This document shows, piece after piece, positions 1-5,896 of a stretch of 6,909 bases of DNA. The first letter of the stretch is position 1; each line of letters starts with the position of its first letter. The notes beneath the pieces are model-generated. The model was not told the DNA's origin, did not search any database, and saw only the letters and a program-made list of their open reading frames with translations. The DNA comes from Dehalococcoidia bacterium (GTDB lineage Bacteria; Chloroflexota; Dehalococcoidia; Dehalococcoidales; UBA1222). The stretch covers positions 1 through 6,909 of the forward strand of contig WRDV01000054.1 in NCBI GenBank assembly GCA_009779655.1, in the 5' to 3' direction. The translations under genes were made by a program, and so were the position numbers.

Positions 1-2
1 TC

Positions 3-185
3 TTATCCATAATAGCTGCTATTGCCGGCGTTATAGTCTTCATACTAACTGAGAACATGAGTAATCCAATGGTGCTAGTTGACCGGTGGACTATTGTCAA
101 CGCCATTATTCTCGTACTGGGAGCCATCTGTGCTGTACCGGCTTTCAAGAATAAAAAAGCCGACACCAGCCACTATAAATCATAA
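3..185 (+). CDS. C-terminal end of a membrane-anchored (probably surface) protein, 5'-truncated
   Basis: The reading frame starting at base 3 is open from the window edge and gives 60 residues ending at TAA 183-185. It contains two hydrophobic stretches, about residues 1-15 (LSIIAAIAGVIVFIL) and 27-46 (from WTIVNAI to AVPAF). They are separated by a short polar linker with TENM and MVLVDRWT, and a charged tail KNKKADTSHYKS follows. Two closely spaced transmembrane segments with a basic cytoplasmic tail fit a C-terminal membrane anchor. From memory, a similar TEDM...MVLVDKWT ending closes large Ig-like or repeat-rich surface proteins of anaerobic bacteria; this was not checked. The extracellular part lies outside the window, so no function can be given. 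It converges on the gap gene, with a terminator between them. Confidence 0.6.
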   Translation, partial: LSIIAAIAGVIVFILTENMSNPMVLVDRWTIVNAIILVLGAICAVPAFKNKKADTSHYKS

Positions 186-207
186 GACAGCGGTAAGATA
201 AACGTTT

Positions 208-252
208 AGAGGGAGGATACTATGCTTGTGGGCACGGTATCCTCCCTCTTTT
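208..252 (+). terminator. Rho-independent terminator between convergent genes
   Basis: A perfect 13-bp inverted repeat, AGAGGGAGGATAC (208-220) and GTATCCTCCCTCT (237-249), encloses a 16-nt loop and runs into TTTT (249-252). It lies 22 nt after the stop of the plus-strand membrane protein, so it most clearly ends that transcript. Read on the minus strand, the hairpin is followed by AAACGTTT rather than a U run, so it may only partly stop gap transcripts. An outer 7-bp pair, AAGATAA 195-201 with TTATCTT 266-272, could extend the structure. Confidence 0.85.
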
Positions 253-301
253 GTAGAGGTTGGCTTATCTTGTAATGCGGCGATAGTGAAATACGGTGAG
301 G

Positions 302-1315
302 TTATAACCCTTTCTGCGCTACGAAAGCGGCAAGATCGCCTAAGCGACAACAATAACCCCATTCGTTGTCATACCAGACGCAGATTTTAATCATGTTGCC
401 TCCTATAACCATAGTGGACGGCGCGTCAAATATAGAGCTGTGAGGATTGCCTTTGAAGTCGCTTGAAACCAGTTCTTCGGTGCAGTATTCCAGAATGCCG
501 CGCATAGAGTCTTCAGATGCGACTTTAAATGCGGTATTTATTTCTTCTGTTGTGACATCCCGTCCTAGCTCTGCCACCAGATCTACCATAGATACAGTGG
601 CGATAGGCACGCGGAAAGCAACACCGTGCATCTTCCCATCTAACTCCGGTAATACGCGCCCGATGGCGTAAGCCGCGCCGGTAGAGGTGGGTATGATACT
701 TTCGCATGCGGAGCGGGCGCGGCGCAAATCTTTGTGCGCTGTGTCCTGCAACTTTTGGTCGTTAGTATAAGAATGGATAGTGCTCATCATGGCCTTCTTA
801 ATGCAAAAGTTGTCATGGAGCACTTTGGCTGCCGGGGCAAGGCTGTTGGTAGTACAGGAGGCATTGGAGATGATGTTATGATTTTGGGCGTTGTATTCTT
901 CTTGATTAACACCCAGCACAATTGTAATGTCGTCTTTTTTCGCGGGAGCGGAAATAATGACTTTCTTTGCGCCGCCTTTGAGGTGGGAGGCTGCCTTATC
1001 GGCATCTGTGAATAGACCGGTAGATTCGATGACTATATCGGCGCCCGCATTGCCCCAAGGAATAGCAGCAGGATCTTTTTCAGCGAATACGCGAATCTGC
1101 GTATTGTCGATATTGATAGTGTTGTCGGTGATACTGACGCTGCCATTATATCGCCCATAGGTGGTGTCCCATTTGAATAGGTGAGCGTTAGTCTTAGTGT
1201 CTGTTAGATCATTGATGGCTACTACCTCAATTTCGCCGGCGTGATACTGTTTGATGGTGCGTAGTGTTAGACGTCCAATGCGGCCGAATCCGTTGATGCC
1301 TACTTTGATTGCCAT
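302..1315 (-). CDS. gap: Glyceraldehyde-3-phosphate dehydrogenase, type I
   Basis: This is the phosphorylating GAPDH of central glycolysis and gluconeogenesis, converting glyceraldehyde-3-phosphate, NAD+ and phosphate to 1,3-bisphosphoglycerate in the cytosol. Its 337 residues match the usual family length. The N-terminal Rossmann motif GINGFGRIGR is at 7-15, and the active-site signature SNASCTTN has catalytic Cys154. The general base is His181 in HSYTNDQ, and the tail YDNEWGY is at 315-321. Asp36 in AINDLTD favours NAD over NADP. However, the usual Leu-Pro pair before HKDL is replaced by Thr192-Ala193, a spot that influences cofactor choice in dual-cofactor enzymes. The start is supported by AAGGAG at 1322-1327, six bases before ATG. 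It is the last gene of the minus-strand cluster, 56 nt after the dehydratase-like gene. I found no convincing internal promoter in that AT-rich gap. Confidence 0.97.
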   Translation of the reverse strand: MAIKVGINGFGRIGRLTLRTIKQYHAGEIEVVAINDLTDTKTNAHLFKWDTTYGRYNGSVSITDNTINIDNTQIRVFAEKDPAAIPWGNAGADIVIESTGLFTDADKAASHLKGGAKKVIISAPAKKDDITIVLGVNQEEYNAQNHNIISNASCTTNSLAPAAKVLHDNFCIKKAMMSTIHSYTNDQKLQDTAHKDLRRARSACESIIPTSTGAAYAIGRVLPELDGKMHGVAFRVPIATVSMVDLVAELGRDVTTEEINTAFKVASEDSMRGILEYCTEELVSSDFKGNPHSSIFDAPSTMVIGGNMIKICVWYDNEWGYCCRLGDLAAFVAQKGL

Positions 1316-1371
1316 TTTCGACTCCTTTTTGTGATTATTTTAATAATTTACTATTTCTAATTGCTTTTGTA

Positions 1372-2394
1372 TTATCTTGTAGTCTGCAATTTTATCTTTA
1401 TCTGTGCCAGCATGTCTATGAATGCTTCCAGTCTTGTTTTCAGGTGCTGCGAGAGCTCAAAATCAGTATTACCCTCAATTGTGAGTATGGGCACGCGGAA
1501 GCGGTTACGAAAAATGATGTCGCCAATGGCGCGGTGGCAGAAGGCCTGTACATAGTGAATGATTCCATCAATACGCCGCCTTTTGATTTCATTTTCAATA
1601 TCACAAATACGCCCTTCAATGCCGTAAGGGTATGTGTAATCAGTATATTGCCGCGCCAGAGTACCGCCGGTTGAGAGCATGGCAAATTGGCGCTGAATCT
1701 CATTATATACTACTCGAGCCCCATTTTGCTCTATGAATTGATATAAATCTTTGCCAAAGATAGGCGGCACTCCTATAAAGGCAAGGCGCAGCTCATCTTT
1801 AGGGTAGGGTTGTCGTACTTTAGCGTTCGCGATTAGCTCTTGCACATCAGTTCGGTATTGCGAGTAGTCTTGGTTAAAATCCGAGCCGGATACCAGCCAG
1901 TAGTGGTTTTCCATGCCGCTGACGCGGTTTTCGCTCCATGTGAGGCGGTCCAGTTCGTGTGCGGCAGCGCGGCAGGGGGCAAGCTCTTCCCGAATTCGAT
2001 TAGCGGCGGCTAAATCCGTCCCAAGCCTATACGCCAAACCTTCAAGGGCGTTATGCATTTTATCTGCGCTAGGGCGGTCGGGATAAGCGAAAGGAATAGT
2101 GGATATGCCGTGCATTTTGAGTATTTCCATCAGCATACCGGTGTTAGAACAATCACCGGTTGTAACGCATAGTACTGTGTCGATATTACACTCCAGACAT
2201 ATGCTGTAAATGCCTTTAATCCAAGCGCACGTGTTTAATGGAAAACCGGCTCTTTCTGCTTGATGTACTAGTTTCTCCGGAGCAGGAGCATTAATGAAGA
2301 CATTGTTTAGGTCAAGCGGAAGATATCCTGCCGCCAATAGCACCTCGCTGGGGATAGTGGTTGTTATGCCTATGTTCCTGCTTGGATTATGCAT
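1372..2394 (-). CDS. 2-hydroxyacyl-CoA dehydratase family protein (HgdB-like, D-component)
   Basis: The 340-residue protein resembles the HgdB/COG1775 (PF06050) family, whose members carry a [4Fe-4S] cluster and dehydrate 2-hydroxyacyl-CoA, or reduce benzoyl-CoA, after activation by an ATP-driven activase. Family-like stretches are IPSEVLLAAGYLPL near residue 15, GVPPIFGKDLYQFIEQNGARVVYNE at 208-232, and the C-terminal GIIHYVQAFCHRAIGDIIFR followed by ILTIEGNTD and TRLEAF. There are eight cysteines (56, 66, 69, 76, 82, 141, 264, 286). By position, Cys56, Cys82 and Cys286 are the likeliest cluster ligands (inference). No second dehydratase subunit, activase or CoA-transferase is present, so the substrate is unknown. 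ATG 2394 is preceded by no clear Shine-Dalgarno. Because it lies only 14 nt after the eno stop, translation may be coupled to eno. Its place between eno and gap is unexpected. Confidence 0.85.
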   Translation of the reverse strand: MHNPSRNIGITTTIPSEVLLAAGYLPLDLNNVFINAPAPEKLVHQAERAGFPLNTCAWIKGIYSICLECNIDTVLCVTTGDCSNTGMLMEILKMHGISTIPFAYPDRPSADKMHNALEGLAYRLGTDLAAANRIREELAPCRAAAHELDRLTWSENRVSGMENHYWLVSGSDFNQDYSQYRTDVQELIANAKVRQPYPKDELRLAFIGVPPIFGKDLYQFIEQNGARVVYNEIQRQFAMLSTGGTLARQYTDYTYPYGIEGRICDIENEIKRRRIDGIIHYVQAFCHRAIGDIIFRNRFRVPILTIEGNTDFELSQHLKTRLEAFIDMLAQIKIKLQTTR

Positions 2395-2408
2395 GCTGCC
2401 AATAAGAG

Positions 2409-3692
2409 CTATTTCAAGTTATAAAAAGCTTTCATGCCGGCGAACTCGGCTTTTTCGCCCAATTCGTTTTCAATGCGTAATAAGCGGTTATATTTAGCGG
2501 TGCGCTCAGAGCGGCATGGGGCGCCGGTTTTTATCTGCCCTGTTGAAAGTCCTGCGCATAAATCTGCAATAGTGACATCCTCTGTTTCGCCGCTACGATG
2601 GCTCACAACAGAGGTCCAATTCGCTTGGCGCGCCATGTCAATGGCGGATATGGTTTCACTAAGCGTGCCAATCTGGTTAAGTTTAATAAGAATGGAATTG
2701 GATGCTTTTCGCTCAATCCCTTTGCTTAAGCGTTTGATATTGGTGACGTATAAGTCATCGCCTACCAGTTGCACGCGGTCGCCGATGGCTTCGCAGAGCA
2801 TCTGCCACCCTTCCCAGTCATCTTCAGCCATACCGTCTTCAATACTGATAATCGGATACTCCTGTGTTCGCTTAACATAATAGTCCACCATCTCCTGACG
2901 TGTTAAACGCTTGCCCTCGCGCGCTAGCACATATGTGCCGTCTTCGTAAAACTCGGAAGACGCCGGGTCGAGGGCAATAAAACAATCCTCACCGGGTTTA
3001 TAACCGGCCTTTTGCATAGCGTCGATGATGAGTTCCAATGCCGCTTGGTTGGATGCTAAAGAGGGAGCGAAGCCTCCTTCATCGCCTACGTTAGTGTTGA
3101 ATTTTTGGTTCTTTATTATGGATTTAAGCGCTTGATATATTTCGGCTGACATGCGCAGGGCATGAGCAAAGTTCTGCGCGCCTGCAGGAGCAATCATAAA
3201 CTCTTGGAAATCGGTTGAGTCTGATGCGTGTTTGCCGCCATTGAGAATATTGAGTAGCGGAACAGGCAGAAGGAAATTGTCTTGGCGGCCAAGGTAACGA
3301 TAGAGAGGTTTTTTGGCGGACATTGCGGCTGCGTGAGCTACAGCTAGCGATGCTCCCAGCATGGCGTTAGCCCCAAGGTTGGACTTGTTTTCTGTGCCGT
3401 CCATCTCGATTAGGCGGCGGTCTATTTTTTCCTGTTCGGCGGGGTTTAACCCTTTTAGCGCGGGGGCGATGATATTATTGACGTTGCCTACTGCATTAAG
3501 CACGCCAAGGCCGTTGTAGCGTGTCTTATCTCCGTCGCGCAGTTCTACTGCCTCATATTTGCCTGTGCTGGCGCCTGAAGGCACGGCGGCCTCGCCGTAA
3601 GCTCCTGAGTCAAGTTCAGCCCGCACCGCAACTGTGGGGTTGCCGCGCGAATCCAGTATTTCCCATGCTTGAATCTTCTTTATTGCGTCCAT
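2409..3692 (-). CDS. eno: Enolase (phosphopyruvate hydratase)
   Basis: This enzyme interconverts 2-phosphoglycerate and phosphoenolpyruvate in cytosolic glycolysis. Its 427 residues are the normal bacterial length. The mobile SGAST loop is at 39-43, with His155 in GGKHA, Glu164 in DFQEF and Glu205 in GDEGGF. The magnesium ligands are Asp242, Glu285 (SIEDG) and Asp312 (GDDL). Catalytic Lys337 lies in the signature ILIKLNQIGTLSET, His365 in SHRSGET and Lys388 in QIKTGAP. All expected catalytic and metal-binding residues are present. The start ATG 3692 follows GAGGA at 3697-3701. That ribosome binding site overlaps the TGA stop of the upstream SLOG gene (3700-3702), which indicates co-transcription and probable translational coupling. 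The HgdB-like gene follows after 14 nt. Confidence 0.98.
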   Translation of the reverse strand: MDAIKKIQAWEILDSRGNPTVAVRAELDSGAYGEAAVPSGASTGKYEAVELRDGDKTRYNGLGVLNAVGNVNNIIAPALKGLNPAEQEKIDRRLIEMDGTENKSNLGANAMLGASLAVAHAAAMSAKKPLYRYLGRQDNFLLPVPLLNILNGGKHASDSTDFQEFMIAPAGAQNFAHALRMSAEIYQALKSIIKNQKFNTNVGDEGGFAPSLASNQAALELIIDAMQKAGYKPGEDCFIALDPASSEFYEDGTYVLAREGKRLTRQEMVDYYVKRTQEYPIISIEDGMAEDDWEGWQMLCEAIGDRVQLVGDDLYVTNIKRLSKGIERKASNSILIKLNQIGTLSETISAIDMARQANWTSVVSHRSGETEDVTIADLCAGLSTGQIKTGAPCRSERTAKYNRLLRIENELGEKAEFAGMKAFYNLK

Positions 3693-3699
3693 CTAATCC

Positions 3700-4185
3700 T
3701 CATCTAGTCATTTCCAGAGCTGTTTTTACAGCTTCAGCCGGTGTTTTAACCTCAATAATAGGAATTTTCTCTGTGCCTTTGCGGTATATAGTCCATGTTC
3801 CCAGTCCGATGATTGGCAATCCGCTTTGCAGTGCATGTCCAATTTCTGATAACGTGCCGTAACTGCCGCCTATAGCGATAACTGCATGCGCTGATTTGAT
3901 TACTGTCAAGTTGCGCGCATGCCCGATGCCGGTAACAATAGGTATTGTGACGTACTCGTTGGCATGCAGGCGGCTTTCGCCCGGGAGAATACCGATAGTT
4001 AGCCCGTCTTCTAGACGGGCACCTTTACAGGCGGCTTCCATGACTCCGCCCATGCCGCCGCATACCAGCGCTACCCCGGCGCGGGCAAGCTCGCGCCCTA
4101 CTTGCTCAGCTGCTGCCAACTCGGCAGGAGTAGCTTGTGAGCCGCCTATGACAGCAATGAATTTCTGTTTGGTAGTGTTTAGCAT
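3700..4185 (-). CDS. TIGR00725-type SLOG-fold (LOG/lysine-decarboxylase-like) protein
   Basis: The 161-residue Rossmann-like protein opens with a beta strand, FIAVIGGS (9-16). It has the glycine-rich CGGMGGVMEA at 42-51, TGIGHARN at 85-92, and the signature IGGSYGTLSEIGHAL at 105-119. The last corresponds to the PGGxGTxxE motif of LOG cytokinin-activating hydrolases and so-called lysine decarboxylase-like proteins. The overall length and GG-GG-GT-E arrangement fit the TIGR00725/SLOG cluster 4 group, which probably binds a nucleotide or its ribose-phosphate. The biochemical role of this subgroup is unsettled, so neither a LOG enzyme nor a lysine decarboxylase should be assumed. The start ATG 4185 has AAGAGGT (4191-4197) six bases upstream. 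It is the first gene of the eno-gap cluster, about 20 nt downstream of a strong -10 box. Confidence 0.88.
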   Translation of the reverse strand: MLNTTKQKFIAVIGGSQATPAELAAAEQVGRELARAGVALVCGGMGGVMEAACKGARLEDGLTIGILPGESRLHANEYVTIPIVTGIGHARNLTVIKSAHAVIAIGGSYGTLSEIGHALQSGLPIIGLGTWTIYRKGTEKIPIIEVKTPAEAVKTALEMTR

Positions 4186-4209
4186 GCTTAACCTCTTTGT
4201 AGCAAGCCA

Positions 4210-4238
4210 ATTATAGCATCAGCCTTTTGATGCGGCAA
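4210..4238 (-). promoter_or_regulatory. Sigma-70-type promoter of the SLOG-eno-HgdB-gap operon
   Basis: On the minus strand, TTGCCG (4238-4233; 4 of 6 to consensus) is separated by exactly 17 nt from a perfect TATAAT (4215-4210). The predicted start site near 4204 leaves a leader of about 20 nt containing the AAGAGGT ribosome binding site of the first gene. The spacer is occupied by a perfect dyad, listed separately. Confidence 0.7.
4216..4233. promoter_or_regulatory. Perfect 18-bp dyad inside the operon promoter (candidate operator)
   Basis: GCATCA (4216-4221) and TGATGC (4228-4233) form a perfect inverted repeat with 6-bp arms and a 6-nt centre. It fills the 17-nt spacer between -35 and -10 and overlaps the edge of the -35 box. 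A protein bound there would block RNA polymerase, as for a typical repressor. The regulator is unknown; the divergent MarR-DegV product is the obvious nearby candidate (inference). Confidence 0.45.
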
Positions 4239-4262
4239 AGAAAAGCTGTTATTGCAACAGCT
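4237..4262 (-). terminator. Terminator-like hairpin on the minus strand, just upstream of the operon promoter
   Basis: AGCTGTT (4244-4250) and AACAGCT (4256-4262) form a perfect 7-bp stem with a 5-nt loop. On the minus strand the stem is followed by TTTCTTTG (4243-4236), a U-rich tail. It would stop a transcript entering from about 4263-4400, which would be a short intergenic RNA or an upstream leader of the operon. On the plus strand no T run follows, so it is not a terminator in that direction. Confidence 0.45.
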
Positions 4263-4284
4263 ATAAGTCTGATACGCCCCGAGC

Positions 4285-4360
4285 TTACTTGCAGTGGCAC
4301 AAGGAAGTAATTGATGAGGCTGTTGAAAATACGTCTTTACTTCGATTTTGCAAACATCAA
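4285..4360 (-). other. Intergenic stretch with competing and crossing complementary segments (possible structured RNA)
   Basis: GAAGTAA (4304-4310) can pair with TTACTTC (4337-4343, 7 bp). Its AAGTAA part can instead pair with TTACTT (4285-4290). Immediately next to it, TTGATG (4311-4316) is complementary to CATCAA (4355-4360). The 7-bp and 6-bp helices would cross, as in a pseudoknot. With the terminator-like hairpin 4237-4262, this could be a small RNA or an attenuating leader read on the minus strand. Short complementarities also arise by chance in AT-rich DNA, so support is weak. No protein-coding gene is credible here. Confidence 0.2.
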
Positions 4361-4368
4361 CTCAGTCG

Positions 4369-4386
4369 GATAATATTTCAATTATC
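4369..4386. promoter_or_regulatory. 18-bp dyad upstream of the MarR-DegV promoter (candidate regulator site)
   Basis: GATAAT (4369-4374) and ATTATC (4381-4386) are perfect 6-bp inverted arms around a 6-nt centre, ending 23 nt before the -35 box of the plus-strand promoter. The size and symmetry suit a dimeric winged-helix protein. The arms differ in sequence from the dyad at 4216-4233, so the same protein need not bind both. The AT-rich setting raises the chance of coincidence. Confidence 0.3.
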
Positions 4387-4416
4387 AAAATATTTTTACG
4401 GATTATTTATTGACAA
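4387..4416 (-). promoter_or_regulatory. Possible weak minus-strand promoter sharing the -35 DNA of the MarR-DegV promoter
   Basis: Read on the minus strand, TTGTCA (4416-4411) lies 18 nt before TATTTT (4392-4387). A transcript from here would start near 4380 and reach the terminator-like hairpin at 4262-4237, giving an RNA of about 140 nt. The match is moderate and the region is AT-rich, so this is only a possibility. Confidence 0.18.
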
Positions 4417-4438
4417 TATCTTAATAATTATATAAAAT
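4410..4438 (+). promoter_or_regulatory. Near-consensus sigma-70-type promoter of the MarR-DegV gene
   Basis: A perfect -35 box TTGACA (4410-4415) is separated by 17 nt from TAAAAT (4433-4438; 5 of 6 to consensus). Transcription would begin near 4445, leaving about 24 nt before the TTG start at 4469. A palindrome TTATATAA (4428-4435) overlaps the -10 box, but in this AT-rich stretch it carries little weight. Confidence 0.75.
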
Positions 4439-4458
4439 CACTCGCAGTTTTCTGTAGT

Positions 4459-4463
4459 GAGGG
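4459..4463 (+). promoter_or_regulatory. Ribosome binding site favouring the TTG start at 4469
   Basis: GAGGG at 4459-4463 sits 5 nt before TTG 4469, which is in frame with the MarR-DegV coding region. The alternative in-frame GTG at 4457 has no Shine-Dalgarno and would lie only about 12 nt from the predicted transcription start. The ATG at 4464 is out of frame. Confidence 0.5.
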
Positions 4464-4468
4464 ATGAG

Positions 4469-5800
4469 TTGTCAGCAGATATTGATTTGATAATTGAAAG
4501 AATATCTAATTTTTCCTCCAATACAATCAACGATATTTTGAAAATCGAGGAAAGCACTTCCATTGGCCGCCCGAATGACATCACATTAAAAGAGATGCAT
4601 TTGATCGAAGCAGTGGCAAAGGCAATGAAGTACGGTAGTACTGCGCGCGCGCTGGATATTGCTACTGCGTTGCGTATCGCGCCCGGTACGCTTACCGCAG
4701 CGGTTAATCAGCTTGAAAAAAAGGGGTATTTAATCAAGTCTCGCGATGAGCTTGATAGGCGCAGTGTATGCATTTCTCTTACAGCAGCCGGAGAAGTTGC
4801 CAGAGAACAGCATCAAGCATTTCACAAAGAGTTAGCGGAGGAGATTACGTCCACTATTGGTACGGAGGATGCGCGTTCCATAATTCGCTCAATGGAGATA
4901 GCGCACACGTTCTACTTGAAAAAAGAGGCTGCTTTGAAAAAGGGGATGGTTAAAATTCTTGCAGATAGTACATGTGATATCAACCTAGAAGGCGCGGCGC
5001 AATTAAACGCTACCATCTTGCCAATGAGTATCTCTTTCGGCGATAAATTGTATCGTCAATATGTAGATCTATCATCGTCAGATTTTTATAAACTTTTAGC
5101 GGAGTCAAAAGCGCTGCCTGTTACATCACAACTGACACCTTTTACGTTGGAGCAGTCCTACAGAGAGGCTACTTCCGGCGGGGATGAAGTGGTAGCAATA
5201 CATCTTTCATCGGCATTAAGCGGCACTTATCAGTCTGCTGTTTTGGCCGCGCGCGAAGTGCCTGGCGTATATGCTGTTGATTCGCGCAGCGCAACCATTG
5301 GCTCTGCCTTATTGGTGCGCATTGCCTCAAATCTTCGTGATACTGGAATGGAAGCCGCCGAAATAGCAAGGCGATTAGCAATACTTGGCGAACGCGTAAT
5401 TGTAATAGCTTATATCCCTACTTTGAAATATTTGGTGCGCGGCGGGCGATTATCGGTTACGGCCGGTATTATCGGTAGTATGCTGAATACTTATCCTTTG
5501 ATTAGCGTGCGCGATGGCGTTGTGAAAAATGAAGGAAAAGTAAGGGGTAAAAAACTAGCGTGTTTAGAGATAGCAAGGAGGGTAAAAGCCGAAGGAATAG
5601 ATGAAGAATATGGCGTTGTGTTTGGGCATGCAGCAGCGCCTGAAGATATGGAAAAGCTTAAAGATACACTTGCAGATATAGTTGCAAACTGCGAGTCATC
5701 TGATTACGAAATAGGAGCGGTCATCGGTACGCATACCGGCCCGGGCGCAGTTGGCATAGCGTTTATCAAAAGACTTGAAACAAGTATCGCAAACGTCTGA
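4469..5800 (+). CDS. MarR-type winged-helix / DegV (FakB-like) fusion protein
   Basis: The 443-residue product (numbered from TTG 4469; GTG 4457 would add four residues) joins two full domains. Residues about 1-157 are MarR-like: a dimerisation helix, the helix-turn-helix around 57-90 (ALDIATALRIAPGTLTAAV and NQLEKKGYL), and a wing with DELDRRS before ISLTAAG. C-terminal helices follow. Residues 160-443 form a DegV domain beginning MVKILADST. It has PVTSQLTP (217-224), SSALSGTYQSA (247-257), TLKYLVRGGR (318-327) and GTHTGPGAVGI (420-430). DegV proteins bind a fatty acid, and FakB members present it to the kinase FakA. Thr219, Ser251, Arg327 and His422 sit in the conserved motifs lining the carboxylate site. 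DegV alone is about 280 residues, so the domain is complete. The natural DegV start survives as Met160. A lipid-responsive DNA-binding regulator is inferred. Confidence 0.9.
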   Translation: MSADIDLIIERISNFSSNTINDILKIEESTSIGRPNDITLKEMHLIEAVAKAMKYGSTARALDIATALRIAPGTLTAAVNQLEKKGYLIKSRDELDRRSVCISLTAAGEVAREQHQAFHKELAEEITSTIGTEDARSIIRSMEIAHTFYLKKEAALKKGMVKILADSTCDINLEGAAQLNATILPMSISFGDKLYRQYVDLSSSDFYKLLAESKALPVTSQLTPFTLEQSYREATSGGDEVVAIHLSSALSGTYQSAVLAAREVPGVYAVDSRSATIGSALLVRIASNLRDTGMEAAEIARRLAILGERVIVIAYIPTLKYLVRGGRLSVTAGIIGSMLNTYPLISVRDGVVKNEGKVRGKKLACLEIARRVKAEGIDEEYGVVFGHAAAPEDMEKLKDTLADIVANCESSDYEIGAVIGTHTGPGAVGIAFIKRLETSIANV

Positions 5801-5896
5801 ACGCAATAAACTGCCCATAATAATCGCAGGTCTAGGAAAGTCTAGATAGCATAATCCAAAGGGTTGATATTTTCTAATACAAAAGAAGGAAATGAA

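Noticed and set aside
1316..1371. Possible separate promoter for gap in the AT-rich gap after the HgdB-like gene
   Set aside because: TAAAAT-like -10 matches exist, but no -35 box lies at suitable spacing.
1309..1674. 121-codon plus-strand ORF opposite the HgdB-like gene and the gap leader
   Set aside because: It has low-complexity hydrophobic translation and no ribosome binding site, and is antisense to a recognised family.
2434..2880. 148-codon plus-strand ORF opposite enolase
   Set aside because: It is the antisense shadow of eno, whose full set of catalytic residues proves the minus-strand frame.
4230..4310. 26-codon plus-strand ORF starting at ATG 4230 in the divergent intergenic region
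   Set aside because: It has no ribosome binding site, overlaps the opposite promoter and hairpin, and its product resembles nothing I recognise.
4317..4332. Sequence resembling an insertion sequence end (GAGGCTGTTGAAAATACG-like)
   Set aside because: No partner inverted repeat, target duplication or transposase remnant was found nearby; resemblance alone is too weak.
4217..4435. Open plus-strand frame of about 70 codons across the intergenic region
   Set aside because: It has no ATG or GTG start with a Shine-Dalgarno and runs through the MarR-DegV promoter; the openness is probably chance or an old remnant.
5831..5845. Direct repeat TCTAG...TCTAG between the two DegV genes
   Set aside because: Only five bases are repeated, and they do not form a stable hairpin or a recognisable operator.
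5864..5896. Longer DegV start at TTG 5864, adding 11 residues
   Set aside because: ATG 5897 has AAGGA at ideal spacing, and DegV proteins normally begin M-x-K-I-x-T/A-D-S/T as found there.
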